From positions 1-64,000 of the forward strand of contig NBAY01000023.1 of assembly GCA_002794775.1 (NCBI GenBank): a DNA stretch of 64,000 nt, read 5' to 3'. The position numbers were made by a program, and so were the translations under genes. The notes under the pieces were generated by a model, which was not told the origin of the DNA, searched no databases, and worked only from the letters and a program-made list of their open reading frames with translations. Source of the DNA: Porodaedalea pini (taxonomy: Eukaryota > Basidiomycota > Agaricomycetes > Hymenochaetales > Hymenochaetaceae). Within the stretch, counting starts at the first letter, position 1; every line of letters begins with the position of its first letter. Below are positions 21,046 to 32,729 of this stretch, one piece after another.

Positions 21046-22040
21046 ACAATAGGGAAAATAGAAATAGCTGTTCAAGATGGATGGTATCAGATTGAATGTG
21101 AGCAGAAATTTCAATCAAAATTCATACATTGTCCTCTTCTTCTTCATTGTCCTCCTCACCCTCAGTCCAGTCTCAATAGAAGTCTTCAATATCAGCTATG
21201 GCACCTAGGTCATGAGGATTGGTTGCTGCTTGGGTATTTGGAAAGATAATTCTGAGTAAGGGTTAGTAAGGGACCATAATATCACATAGATGCAGATGAA
21301 CATACCGATTCCACCAAATCAATAGCTCAGCAGTGTACCTCTTGACATGTGGGACATCAGACCTGAACAATTGAATAATACCATTAAACATCTTGGGTAT
21401 TTCTGGAGCACTCGACGTAGAGAAATGGAGCCTTGCACTAAGAGCAAAGTAGACCTGGTAGTAATACATTTTTCAGTATTATATATGTGCAAACCATGAA
21501 ACAAATAAAATACCTGGACAGTAACATATGCAAGTGATCCTGGAGTGACTTCGGTCATACCATGGATCTCTGCATTACCTATTTTCGTACACCTTGAGCC
21601 TTTGACAGCGGAACCTGAGTTGGCAGAAGAAGGCGCCGTAAAGATGTGTTTATAGGCCTACAAACCGTTTTTGAAGGCAAAGACTTGGCTATGATTGCCA
21701 TCAAGTTCATGGGTAACTCCTTTTTTGTTTGTTACCGTGGCCCTGTCCGCACGCAACAAAGCTAGATATCTAGAAAGTATGTAATATAAATAAGCAATGA
21801 TGTGATAGGGAAGGCATGAGCACGTCTTCTTTTGTTCAAGGTGGATCAGTGATTTGTTGTAATTCAGCAGGGCTAAGCTTTGTGTTAGGAATACCTTTGT
21901 TTAGAATTTGTTGCGGGCTAGTCCATGGTTCATATGCTCTAGCAAGGTAGTGTCCCTTGCTGACGAAGATGTCCGCTGCAGTACTGCAAATGAGTAAAGT
22001 AAACAGATAAACAAGGACAAGAGGAAGAAGCCAGCATACT
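21046..22040 (-). pseudogene. DUF6698-like gene, rearranged duplicate
   Basis: Near-identical to 4911-6436 over its exons (GNAEIHGMTEVTPGSLAYV, YFALSARLHFSTSSAPEIP, LLIWWNR). It has a small deletion in the acidic tail, a deletion joining about 5536 to 5645, and a larger one removing the equivalent of about 5820-6260. It cannot encode the full protein. Both copies share the TGA that I take as the normal end of the C-terminal exon. Confidence 0.75.
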
Positions 22041-22061
22041 GATCACAGAAAGCTCAGATCA

Positions 22062-22382
22062 CAGAAAGACAGAAGAAAGAATAGTACGCACCTCTTTTTG
22101 AACCAATTGTAATATCTCGCCTGACATGACAATGTATGTTTGATGCACATCCTTCACCCTATCAAAAAACAGCACCGCTAACTATAGTTTGCGGTACTGC
22201 ATACTCCACCCCACCTGTCGCATGCACTAGGCTGGTGACGATGGCAGGGTTGGCTATACTATGACAGTGGTTGCTATCGAGCCTGGGAGCACTTGTCGAA
22301 AGACGAGGTGAAAGAAGGCTCGAGACAGCAAGAAATCCCGTCCTGATCCCAGAAAGCTCAGATCCCAGTATTTGCTTGATCT
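22062..22382. repeat. Duplicated block, copy 2
   Basis: Second copy of 20720-21035 in the same orientation. Confidence 0.8.
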
Positions 22383-22519
22383 GGCTATTGATGGTCAGCC
22401 GGTAAAGCAATATGATATGTTTTAGTATACGGACCTCTTTCTTGAGTTCTAGTGCTCAAACTTGTTGGGTAATGCACGAAGTCCATATCATGGCTTGCTA
22501 CAACAGCTGCTGTTGTCGA

Positions 22520-22716
22520 CTCATATCAATGGATGGGAAAACGATCCACTGGAGGATTATCTCAAAGTACTTACTCCGGAGTGAGCGGCTGAACCTCTGT
22601 GGGGGCCAGGAGCTTTGCAAGTGTCTCATTCTCGAATCCATGTAAGTCTTTGTGATCATTATCTGGCCGTGTCGACTTGTTGTCAATGGATGGGAAAATG
22701 ATCCACTGGAGGATAA
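22520..22716 (-). pseudogene. DUF6698-like exon fragments
   Basis: Carries the exon equivalent of about 5830-5990 that the copy at 21.0-22.0 kb lacks. The TCAATGGATGGGAAAACGAT stretch is present twice (near 22527 and 22685), so the fragment is itself partly duplicated. It looks like debris from the same rearrangement. Confidence 0.7.
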
Positions 22717-23599
22717 CATCGCTGATCCCCGATGTGTCACTGATCCTTGGTGTGTCAGTCGTTCAAGCGGTACACAGACACTCACGCAAGTAACAAAGCC
22801 CATGAGTTATTGACTATGCAGAAAGAAAAGGAAACAATTACTTACCAAACCTGAGCGGTGGTCTGTGCCATTTCGCAAGCTCAGTCTAGCAAGGTAGCAT
22901 GATCGCACCTACTACTCATAATCTGGCTGTTGAGCGTGTGCTTGGTCGTGGTCAAGTAAAAGATTGAGGATGGTCAAAGGGCTACAGTTGCAGAGAATGA
23001 GATAGGGGGGAGGGAGACATCGGTGTGAGAGTCAGGCTTGTGGCAGTGGGGCCTGAGCCTAGTTGGGAGCAATTGCCGTGAGTTGCACGTGTGTTCCCAC
23101 ATACTCCAGCATGTGACGACTCAGTCCGAAGTCGATCATTGCCACTGCTGCTCTTGTTGTCGACTTCAAGTTGCATCCCACCATCAATCAACCCGTTACC
23201 ACCGCCCAAAGAACCCACCTGACCATTACGAAGTCCCTAAGAGTCAGCCTAGTGCATACTCGTGGACATATCATTGATGGTCTGCAGTAGCAAACCATCT
23301 TGTGTATCTCAGCGGCTACAATTCGTATTTGCTGAGCTGAAGGTCGTCGTCTTCAGGGCCCAACACTTCAAGGATTTCTCCACGGAGAGGCAGATTGAAA
23401 TTGCGAGGTGTGTCATAGAAAGTTGCTTGTTTGAATGCGCTGAAGGCTCGAACGTTTTCAAAGACATTTCAGTCCAATCCTGATTCATCCTACATCAAGG
23501 CTTTCTCGAAGTTCTCCAAATTTCAATCCTTCGTCGACCACGTAACTTGCGACAGACCTATCTCAAGATGTCAAGTGGAGGTGATTACTCTTGGTATGG
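22717..23599. other. No recognisable gene
   Basis: Short frames on both strands near 23000-23500 without motifs I recognise. Confidence 0.4.
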
Positions 23600-23845
23600 T
23601 ACAAATGGTGAGAATAGCTCGTGGGGTGAAGAGCAAGGCTCGTGCCAGTGGGAGCTTGGCTCGTGGGGCAAGGAGCAAGGCTCAGGGGGCAAAGAGCAAG
23701 GCTTGGGGGGCAAAGAGCAAGGCTTGGGGTGCAAGGAGCAAGGCTCATACCAGTGGGATGGAGAGCTTGGCTCATGGAGCAATGAGCCTGGCTCGCGGGG
23801 CAATGAGCCTGGCTCATGGGGCAATGAGCCTGGCTCATGGGGCGA
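23600..23845. repeat. 21-bp minisatellite
   Basis: About ten units of the form GGGGCAAAGAGCAAGGCTTG, later changing to GGGGCAATGAGCCTGGCTCA. One plus-strand frame reads these as seven-residue repeats (GKEQGLG, then GNEPGSW). There is no evidence that the frame is used. Confidence 0.85.
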
Positions 23846-24748
23846 TGAGCGTCATTTGAGGAGCAAAGGACAACAACAGAATTCCTTACCTTTGAAAAAG
23901 ACGCATGATCTCGGTACGTTTGTGAGCTGCTGATTCTGAAATGCATTCTAAAGTATTCACACACAGATGAGAGTGTATACCCAGTACGAGCCCTAGATGC
24001 CCAAGTTTTGGCAGATATGCAGTATAACAAGAACGTCATCTTGAGTCCGAACGCAAACTGGGTACCACAATACCTGATAGTGAATGAGAAACTTGGTGTT
24101 CTCAAACATGTCGATGGCTTTTGGGGAGGTCACGAATACAGCCGATGGCCCCAATTTTTCTCAAAAACTTCCATCCATCACGCTTGCATCCCGTTCGATG
24201 TGAATAACACCACGCGTAGCTTTGTGCGCCTTTGTTCTCTTGTCGTAGACATTCCTTTGTACTGTTAGGACCAGTGTCAGAACAGGTGACTAATCTGTCC
24301 GATGTACCGGAACTAGTGGACGTCCTTCTCAAAGACTCAAGGTAAGCATTCTTGAGCTAGTCATATGGAGGGTGATTGGCTTGTTGAGCACTTGGTCTTT
24401 AGCAGGAGAATAACAGTAATAGCAGCAAGCTGTGGGCTCAAGCTGAACTAGTATTGAAGACATATCAAGAGGGCACTCCTGCTCGCCTCTTTATAGAGTT
24501 TGGGTTCTTTGAACCTTAGCTCCACAGCTAACCTAATTCTAACTAGTCGGGGAATGACTTCTCCACTTCTCCCACGATCTGCAGTAATTCTTAGAACCTT
24601 CCACTCCACTATGACATCGTTGCGTGCTATAAATAGCCACTTGCATCACTTGCTCCAAAGTTCCTGTGCTTTACCCCACCGTCGTGGAGTATTGCATCAT
24701 GGTGATGTCACTGTGCTATGAATAGCCACTTGGTTCCAAGCATCTCGT
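23846..24748. other. Unassigned region
   Basis: No recognisable gene. Two similar stretches, GCTATAAATAGCCACTTG near 24628 and GCTATGAATAGCCACTTG near 24715, repeat about 90 bp apart; the first resembles a TATA box. A TGTTAGGACC at 24263 could be an LTR start, but no matching end was found. Confidence 0.35.
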
Positions 24749-25594
24749 CTATTCCCTTTCCAGGGATGAGTCATCCATTGGTTGGTCAGTAGATTCGGTG
24801 GTGCCTGTCTGGCTTCCTCCTGGTGCGGGGACTAGTTGTGGGTTTCCTTCACCACTTCTATTGTCCACTAGTCTGGTTGCTGCCGTTAGGCATTCTTTGT
24901 AGACCCGGGTGTATCCCATTGTTAAGCCAACTTTGCTGGGCGCTACATCGATGCCAATTACCACTTTGAGTTGTACTCCATAATAGGTTTGGGTGGCGCG
25001 GCGGTCTACTGTTAAGTAGCCATCAAAGCCCCTTTGCCATGTAGTGATGAGGTCATCGATGATTTCATCTCTGAGTTCCCAGAGTTCGTGATGTGCTTCT
25101 TGTTGTGTCTGGCGGGTAGTGATTGGCCAGTCGAGGAGAATTGCCCATCAGCCACATTGTCAGTGGTGTTCCCTTTGTGTGATCCATATCGTAAGGCCTG
25201 CTAGTGCTGCGTACATTTGTTCATCTGCTAGCCACCATTTGAGCTCGTGCATGTATGCCGTACTTGTCCTTCCCTGCATAACTGGCTCTTGCTGTCGTTC
25301 GCTGAGCAGTCTGTGCTGTGAGGCAATGAGCATTGTGTTCTGTACTGATACCGCTTCCAGGACGCATAGGAAGATTCACTCATGTGCTGCCCATGAGTAA
25401 TGATACAGCTCCCGGCAGAAGTTGCACAGCTCCATTGACTTGGGTAGGTGCATCTTATCACTTTGGCATGGCCATGCTGTTTGATATGCTTCTTGTGCTC
25501 GCTTCCTGGCTTTGTCATAGATTGTTGCGGGTGCCTCCTGGCCGAATCCTGGCTGGTAGGCAAATTGGTTCGTTGTTGATCCTGTTGATCCCAT
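24749..25594 (-). pseudogene. Unidentified long frame broken by three TGA codons
   Basis: From the ATG at 25594 one frame of 282 codons runs to 24749 and is interrupted only by TGA at 25376-25378, 25160-25162 and 25148-25150. Recognisable-looking but unassigned stretches include IYDKARKRAQEAYQTAW, the Cys pair in LCNFCRELYHY, HELWELRDEIIDDLITTWQR and VVIGIDVAPSKVGLTMGY. The end is Ser/Thr/Pro-rich. The uniform frame suggests a real gene, possibly an element's structural protein, that later acquired stops. I do not recognise the family. Confidence 0.45.
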
Positions 25595-26515
25595 GTCGAT
25601 CTGCTGATCCTTCCTAAAATAGCAATTTCCTGTAACACAGTGCGTTTCACAGGAGAACAGTGGATTGACAAGTTCTAATTTTCTATAAGTTTTTTTTAAA
25701 ATCAGTATTCTCAACCAGACATCTGGGCGGATCCCAGGCGATGCGATGTGATGTATGCTTCAGCACTTATTTCAACAAGTAGTGCACTGGTTATGTCTGA
25801 TAGCATGGGTACTGGCCGATTACTTGTTTGATACTTTAGATCTCTCATCTCCATCTACGTTTTGAGAGTAAGATCAACAGTGGGTTCTGAAGACAACTCC
25901 TCATAATCTGACCAGTTTGTTCTGCCCAATGGGGGCCCTTGGTGTGAGGCTGCTCGTCAGCAGTATGTCAGTCTCAAAGTGAGACTCATTTCCATTACGT
26001 GACTGACTTCAGCTCATCCATGATTGTCTGCCATTTCCTCATTCGATTGGAACCCTTTACGCACATAAAAACATTGCAGGTGTATGGATATGTAGTCTTA
26101 TTTTGTAAATATTAGACAGAGGTCAATTTGTACAAAAGTGAAGAAAGAAACAGTTTAGAATATGGTTTGATGATCGCTTGGCCGAAAGGATGTGGCTTGA
26201 AGCAGGGAGTTCGCCATCAATAGTTGAGTAATTGATGGAGTGGGGAAGAGTATTGCCATGAAAGCAGGTATGGAGGGGAAATTTTTATACTGGTGTGTAG
26301 TGCTTAGTTTTCACTCACTCAGTGGCTTACTGCATGTTTAGAATATGACGGCCACAAAGTATTGTTTAGCGCATCTGTAAGCTTTCTTTTCTTCTCTTCT
26401 TAATGAAGAGCCACTGAAGCATATATTTGGTAGTGTATGTACAGAATGTGTCCATGGTTTGGAGTTTGGATGCGTCATCTTATTCTCCTACTGCCACTCT
26501 TTGCTTTTACGAACC
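25595..26515. other. No gene seen upstream of the KDZ transposase
   Basis: Moderately AT-rich; probably includes the KDZ element's 5' flank. No terminal repeat was recognised. Confidence 0.4.
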
Positions 26516-29500
26516 ATGGGTGGACGGTCTGCCAAACAGCGTGCAGAGTTGGCGGCACTCATCAAAAATCCAGCATCCTCGACTCTCGTCCCAGGACTTT
26601 CAGCTTCGCAATACTTTACTGAGTCTTCTCGGTGTACGAATGCAGCACTGCAGAATCAGCAGCCTGTTGTATACCTACCCTACAGCCGGACGCTGGTGCA
26701 AACCCCTGGGATTTGATCCTCCTATGTGTCAAGCCCGTCTCGACAGGAGCCTTTGCCTTCTGCCAATTATGAAAATATCGGCAAAATCATTGACCAGACT
26801 GATGATTTCGATGTTAGGCCTGCCTTCCTGACCTCCAGATGTTCACCTGTAGATCCAGCTCTTTCAAGGTTCTGTCAAAAACAGCTTAGACAGCGTCAAC
26901 AATGGTCTGAAGACGTGATACCAAGCCTCATAGTACCATATCTCGATGTTCTGTGTCATTCAGAGTCCCTTCAACACCCAGTCACATCAACAGTACCTTC
27001 TACATGTATGTGTCAAGGAATGCAAATGACCCTTGATATTTTATGTGTTTCTTTTGCTGGTAAGTCGAACATTCCTATAGGAGGTCATAAACTGAATCAG
27101 TTGTTGGTAGGCCTCGAGAGATTGAGTATTGAAGCTTGCACTTGCAGGTCGGCACCACTCCAGCTGCTAGACAGAGGTTTTTTTGGCTGTACTCCATGCT
27201 TTCCTACGTTAGCTGTTGATTTGAATGTCCTTGACTTCTGCTTAGAGTTATTCCTGTGTATTCCGCTGAACCAGACCGCCTTAAGTAGTACTTTGGAAGT
27301 TCTCCTGCATAACTGTGGCTATTTGATTGAATCTTCTGTGCGTACTTAGCATGGTGTCCCATGGTGTTGTTACTGACTTAATTGTGTAGGACTCACTTTG
27401 AAAGCGATTCAGTAAATGTTTGCAGTGGTTCGGTGCTCTGCATAATGCGACACAAGCACATATCGATGCAGTCGTAACATCTGGAGTGAACAGTAATCAA
27501 CATGAACTCTTCAACAAGGTCAACTCCAAGTACTTGAATTCGTTGCCTAGCTTGCCTTGCCCAAGGAATAACATGCCATTACATGATCGAAATCTCACCA
27601 ACTCTGACAACGAAGGTATCTTATTCCATTTCCGAAGTGTACATTATAAGGTTAATAAAAGTCTATAGCAGTTGTTTTTGATGAGCAGAATAGGCAAATT
27701 GATGTTGATGATGACGGTATGTGAAGCTTTTAGCTTTTTCTTTAATCTATTACTGACAGTTAGTTCAAGCTCGCATCAGTATCGCTGCTGAAGTCATTCC
27801 ATTGAGCGAGGAAACTAGCCTACCAATACCATCATCTTATCTTCAAGAACGATGTCCGGCTTGCTTTGGAGGTTCCAGCTGGAAGCATGACCCTTTGCTA
27901 GCGTATGTGTTTTGCTATCCAGTAATTTGGTATACTAAATGAATTGAATGTAGCACAGACTTCTTTGTCTGTATCGATGCCTGCTTTCAGCAGAAGAGAG
28001 GAAGGACTGACAGAGGTGCGCCGAACATACATTCCAAGACGGTCTTTCTGCCTGAGGATGATGTAAAGGCCATGGAGGTTGAAGTCACTCGCCTTCGTCC
28101 CGAACATACCAAGTGTGATAGAAATGGATCACTAATAGAGCATGATAATGTCTTGGAGAAGCAGTCTTAAAAAGTTTCAGATGAAGTGTTGGATGAATGC
28201 AAATCATCATTTAAAGCAGCAGATGATCGTCGACAGAAAGCAAGCACAAAAGTTTTCTTGGATACTGGATTGATGGCACTCCTCTGTTGGCATGATCGTG
28301 TCCTGTGGCTCATCAACATGCAATCTGCTGGTGAGAAACAGCATTATGTTCTCGCTTTGCTTCATATGCTTTTCCAGAACATACCTATCGATGCGGTTGT
28401 TGGTGTCCTGTATGATGTAGGCTGTCAACTCCATCGAAGCATTGCTAAGTGGGGTTTTCTCTCTGAATATGCCGAGCATATGATCTTTGCCATCTCCATT
28501 TTTCATGCATACGGCCATCAATGGCCCTGTCAGGTTGTTTATCATCCTCGAAAGTGTGATGGCTTCGGCTTGACAGATGGTGAAGGATGCAAGCATTTCT
28601 GGAGTTCAATAAAGCATTTGATTCCAACTTTGCGCATAAGTGGCATAAGTGTCAAAAACTTATTATGCTCAATTTCATATACTAATGTGCCCTTCAAGTT
28701 CTACCAAAGACTGCATGTCATAGATTCTCAAGTTCAATTTCTAAGTGCCAACAATCTCCTCAAGCTCAGCTCATGGTTGTACAAACAAAATCGAGACTGC
28801 TACGAGCACCTTCGAGATGCTGAGAAGAAATTAGAGGAGATCGATGTCTCAGAAGAAGATCTCACCAAAGAGTGGAAGGTGCAAGTTGAGCACCAGTCCA
28901 TGGCACTTCCATGTAAGTCCTTCCATCCTTCCATCGTAGACCTCAAATAGAGAAGTGATAGATGAACAGGTCAATTGAAATCTGCAGGTCGAAACATAAT
29001 AGAAGATATTGTTGATCTCAGGTCCCACTGTGATGTGATCTTACAGAGGATCCATTCACTACATCTGAGTCTCGAGAAAGAAAAACATATCGATATTAGT
29101 GCAGTCCACAAGTCCCTAAAAGCTTTGGAGTCTTCACATGCATGTCTACTTGGTGAGATAAATGCTAAGATGAGCGTCCTCAGCATTGAAGACCAGGATA
29201 AACTACTGTCTCTAAAGAACCAAACATTCATTAAGGATTGTATGAATGCTTGAGCCTTATGTTCGCGCCTTCATGCAAAACTTCAATATTGCAAATTTGA
29301 ACTGCAAAATTTGGAGCAGCCCTATCACTCGCAACATTCATTGTCTGGGGGTGAAGTACTTTCATATTGATCTGAATTGTTTGCGCATTCTAAACTCCAG
29401 TCTCTAGAGCATAAGAAATCCGAGCTCATTGAATCACAACTGAAGCGACGTGAGCCAGGAATTAGTCAGCTCACAAAGACATACAATACATTATGTGATA

Positions 29501-30308
29501 AAATTCAGAAATCTGCTCCTCCTGGTGCAAACTGCCCAACTCCCATCGAGACCATGGGTTTGTTTGACCTAGGTGTAGATAGTGATATTTGGCAGGAGGA
29601 TGGGGTGCTTGACCTTGATGAGGCAGCTGTACCTTGTTGGATGGGTGATGAAATAGTTAGGAAAGGGATTCGTTCATATCTAGATGCAAAGAGATGTCGT
29701 GAAGAGCTTCAGTGTCTTGGCAAAGAGAAGCTTGCTCTCCAGGAATGGTTTCACAGCATCTGGGAACTTACTGTTGATGCACTACATTCAAGTCGTGAGC
29801 TCTTCCTTTAATTAAATTTCCTTGTCAATTGATGTATTTCTTAGCCACTCAATCTGGTCTGGCATATGCCCTCCGTGCTAGACAACATGAGCTTCTAGCT
29901 CTGTGTATTGAATGGGAAAGCCAGTTACAAAGTATTTCAGCACCTAGCCTGGCTAACAGTGCTCAATGGGGACCAACTACAGAAGAAATGGTAGAGTTTA
30001 AATGATACAAAGAAAACATCACATTTCATACAGTCCTGCCTGTTCGATCATCATTTTCATTTGCAAGCAGTCAAGGTGAAGATGATGATGAGTCAGACAA
30101 TGAGTCTGATTTGGAACATGGAGTCGAACACGGAGAGCTCTTAGAACCTGTAGAGCAGGTTGAAAATGATTTTGGTGGTGGATTGGACTCGAACTTGCAA
30201 AGTGATAATACTGCTATGATAGCTGATGGTAATAGCTTTTTGCTGTCTACTTCACCATCAAAAAAATCTCAGATCAGCAATCTTGTATACCTATTATCGT
30301 GTACTTAG
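26516..30308 (+). pseudogene. KDZ-superfamily transposase with CxC1-like cysteine cluster
   Basis: A multi-exon transposase of the Kyakuja-Dileera-Zisupton superfamily. A CxC1-like cluster lies near 27000-27190 (CMCQGMQ, CVSFAG, IEACTCRSAPLQLLDRGFF, CTPCFPTLAVDL). Then come LQERCPACFGG (27850) and the RNase H-fold core: FVCIDACFQQKRGR (27965), FLDTGLMALLCWHDRVLWL, LLHMLFQNIPIDAVVGVLYD followed by VGCQ (28400), AISIFHAYGHQWPCQVVYHP and GFGLTDGEGCKHFWSS (28560) with the third acidic residue. A coiled-coil tail (28970-29800) ends in KRREPGISQLTKTYNTLCD and LALQEWFHSIWEL, then an acidic stretch. An in-frame TGA at 27399-27401 replaces an Arg position of the family (DSL-stop-KRF), and a TAA lies at 28168-28170, so this copy is probably dead. 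The ATG at 26516 is a guess from context (ACCATGG). Confidence 0.88.
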
Positions 30309-30684
30309 AACAAACAAAATGATGTACTATGCTAAATCTGTATCTTTAGTGCATAACACAATACCAAATATTTTGCTGCCTTTTATAGCTTAAATGGCTG
30401 GACAATGAGACAAGCAGACAGACAACAAGTGAACATGTATCTGATGTGATCCTATATGAAGTACATGTCTACAGAGTATGAGAATTAGGTGCTAGCTATG
30501 GCTTTGCCTCTCATCTATTAATCTGCTGCTGCTCTAAGCTCTCCTCTCCTCTACTTTAAACTTCAACTTAGATGAGATGTATCACACTTTCAAAAACAAA
30601 CATCCTCATTCAATATATAAGTCCTTTTCTGTCTCCCCTCTGTTGGTGATTAAGTATATTTAACCTAGCTTGAACCTTGAGTGC
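30309..30684. other. AT-rich, no gene seen
   Basis: 3' flank of the KDZ gene; no supported frame. Confidence 0.5.
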
Positions 30685-30990
30685 TAAGAATTCCTGATAT
30701 GTAATCCTTAGGAATTCCTGTAGATAATATCCTTAGGAATTCCTGTGGATAATATCCTTAGGAATTCCTGCAGATAACAGCTCAGGAATTCTCACATATA
30801 ATATCTATAGGAATTCCTACTGATAACAGCTCAGGAATTCCCACAGATAATAACTGCAGGAATTCCTGTAGACAATATCTATAGGAATTCTCACATATAA
30901 CATCTATAGGAATTCCTGTAGACAATATCTACAGGAATTCCTAGAAATAAAATCATAGGAATTCACAGAGATATTAAATCAGGAATTTCC
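30685..30990. repeat. Minisatellite built on the palindrome AGGAATTCCT
   Basis: About twelve units of 24-26 bp, each with GGAATTC (an EcoRI site in most) followed by a variable linker such as GTAGATAATATCCTT. Isolated decayed units occur downstream at 31450-31545. Confidence 0.88.
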
Positions 30991-31440
30991 GAAAAATCAA
31001 ACACATTTTAAGCATGCACTTCACATATTGTAGTACAGGACTGTCTCTGATATATCCATCTATTATTACAACTGCATATTATCATTATGTTTTGTCTTGT
31101 TATCATGTCTGGTACAGAGAAGAACTCAAATGAGAGGTTCAAATGTTGGGTATAAAATTCAAGATTGACAGTTAGGAGCTGAGTTTGGTCATAAGAAGTC
31201 TTTATTAGAAGTCTTACAAGTAGCAGCTTGAGATTTAATTATAATCCTACAAATGTGCCCTGAAACTTGATCTTAAAGGCAGTAATTCTATTAAATTGTA
31301 GACTTATACCTTGTATTTCCATGCCAGTCAACATTTATACTCAGGGACCAGACATATGAGCAGCAGAATTATGCAAAATCTAATAGAAAAGGACTATATT
31401 TTGGCTCAGAAATACTAAAATTCTGCTACAAAATAGCTGT
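30991..31440. other. AT-rich, no gene seen
   Basis: No supported coding or repeat signal. Confidence 0.5.
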
Positions 31441-31626
31441 AAATTACCTAGGAATTGCTAAAACAGGTCCCCCTGGCACCTTGTACTAGATGCAAATTAT
31501 TTCTGTAATTCCTGCCCTAGGAAATCCTAGACTCAGGAATTGCACTTTAAAAAAGATACCCTTAGCTCTAACTCAATTGGTCAGAGTTAGAACTAAGAGC
31601 TCCTAGAAAAGGGGGTACCTGAAGTG
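31441..31626 (+). repeat. Repeat R, copy 1, with conserved stem-loop
   Basis: Shares ordered blocks with the reverse complement of 51982-52204: AATTACCT, GTCCCCCTGGCACC, CTGCCCT, AACTCAATTGG and the terminus GGGGTACCTGAAGTG. A hairpin is formed by CTTAG and TCTAACTC (31561-31574) with GAGTTAGA and CTAAG (31584-31597). The right end abuts the truncated foldback D. No coding capacity. Confidence 0.65.
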
Positions 31627-31939
31627 ATGAATGCCTATTTTCTCTGTGAATTCTGCACAGTACCTGCTCATTAAGTACTCAAAAAAAAGGCATGGTTCTC
31701 AGGAGAAGAAATATGTAAAATAGGGAGCAATAAATTGACTGTGTAGGTGGGTGGAGATCAAACAAGTGCAGCTGGTCTGTTCTCCCACTGAAAGGAAATT
31801 TTCACACATTTGGAAACGCCGATCAAGGCAGATCATCGTCGACCATACACGTGATTACATGGTCACCTGATCTTGACAGATACTTGCCCAGGCAAAAATC
31901 TGTCAGTCACAGTCACACTACACCATCACACCTTGTGAC

Positions 31940-32419
31940 ATGGCACACAAATGTCAAGAAAGCAAAGGACAACCAATGGAGGTTGATCCCCAATGCACCA
32001 AGTGCATGCTACTACAGAACGTAGCACAGAAGGTCCCGGAACTCCTGAAGACAATAGGATTAATGGACCAGGACATCACATTACGAGCACACAAGTGGGA
32101 AGGCCAATCCCCATACTTTGAAACAGGACAGGCAATCTACTATCGAGATGCCAAGACATATAAAGTCCATATCAGTAAAGAAGAACGTGGCATGGAGAAC
32201 TACAAATGGGATACAGTCATCCAATACAATAAGGAGCCACACGAAGAATGCAGGAACTGCAAGATGATGATACGAATACCTACCCCGAGCCCAGTACAAG
32301 GGAATGATGTACCAATACACATAACGACAGCACTCAAGCACTGTTGGGCATACCTCAGGGACATAAAGCATCAAGGCACAATTATGCTATACGAATTTGA
32401 GCACGTGTCAGGAAGATGA
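31940..32419 (+). CDS. Hypothetical protein, 159 residues, inside the insertion
   Basis: An intact frame from ATG (GACATGG context) to TGA. The N-terminal part has the Cys pair in DPQCTKCMLL; a second pair lies in EECRNCKMMIR, so a CX2C...CX2C metal site is possible. The rest is hydrophilic with a Pro-rich loop near residue 115. I recognise no family. It is the only sizeable frame of the insertion, so it may be a leftover of the element or a captured gene. Confidence 0.45.
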   Translation: MAHKCQESKGQPMEVDPQCTKCMLLQNVAQKVPELLKTIGLMDQDITLRAHKWEGQSPYFETGQAIYYRDAKTYKVHISKEERGMENYKWDTVIQYNKEPHEECRNCKMMIRIPTPSPVQGNDVPIHITTALKHCWAYLRDIKHQGTIMLYEFEHVSGR

Positions 32420-32729
32420 ACATTCAAGATCACTCTGGCCTTAGGAGTACATGACCCACCGTTCACAATGGAAACATGTCTCGGCGGAGCAGCCCTATCA
32501 CCGAATGGATCTGACACTGAATGGCGATTCAAGAATAACCCATGGGTCCACATGGTTATCCCCAATGGATTTGAATGGGAGCAATGAACACCCGAGCGCA
32601 GCAATGCAACCCGATAGGCTATGCAGTGCCACAACCGAGGAAGATGCTTCGAGAAGCAGGGAAGTAAAGCCCCGATATAGAAGCACACGGAAGAAGCAGG
32701 AAGTTAATTAAACCGAAGCATGTGGAGAA

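Noticed and set aside
24263..24300. Left end of another LTR
   Set aside because: TGTTAGGACC resembles an LTR start, but no CA end, second copy or target duplication was found.
30685..30990. CRISPR-like array
   Set aside because: The repeats are degenerate and palindromic with short AT-rich linkers, no cas genes, and the genome is fungal; it is a minisatellite.
31555..31610. tRNA gene
   Set aside because: Only a D-arm-like hairpin is present; there is no T arm, anticodon arm or acceptor stem that fits.
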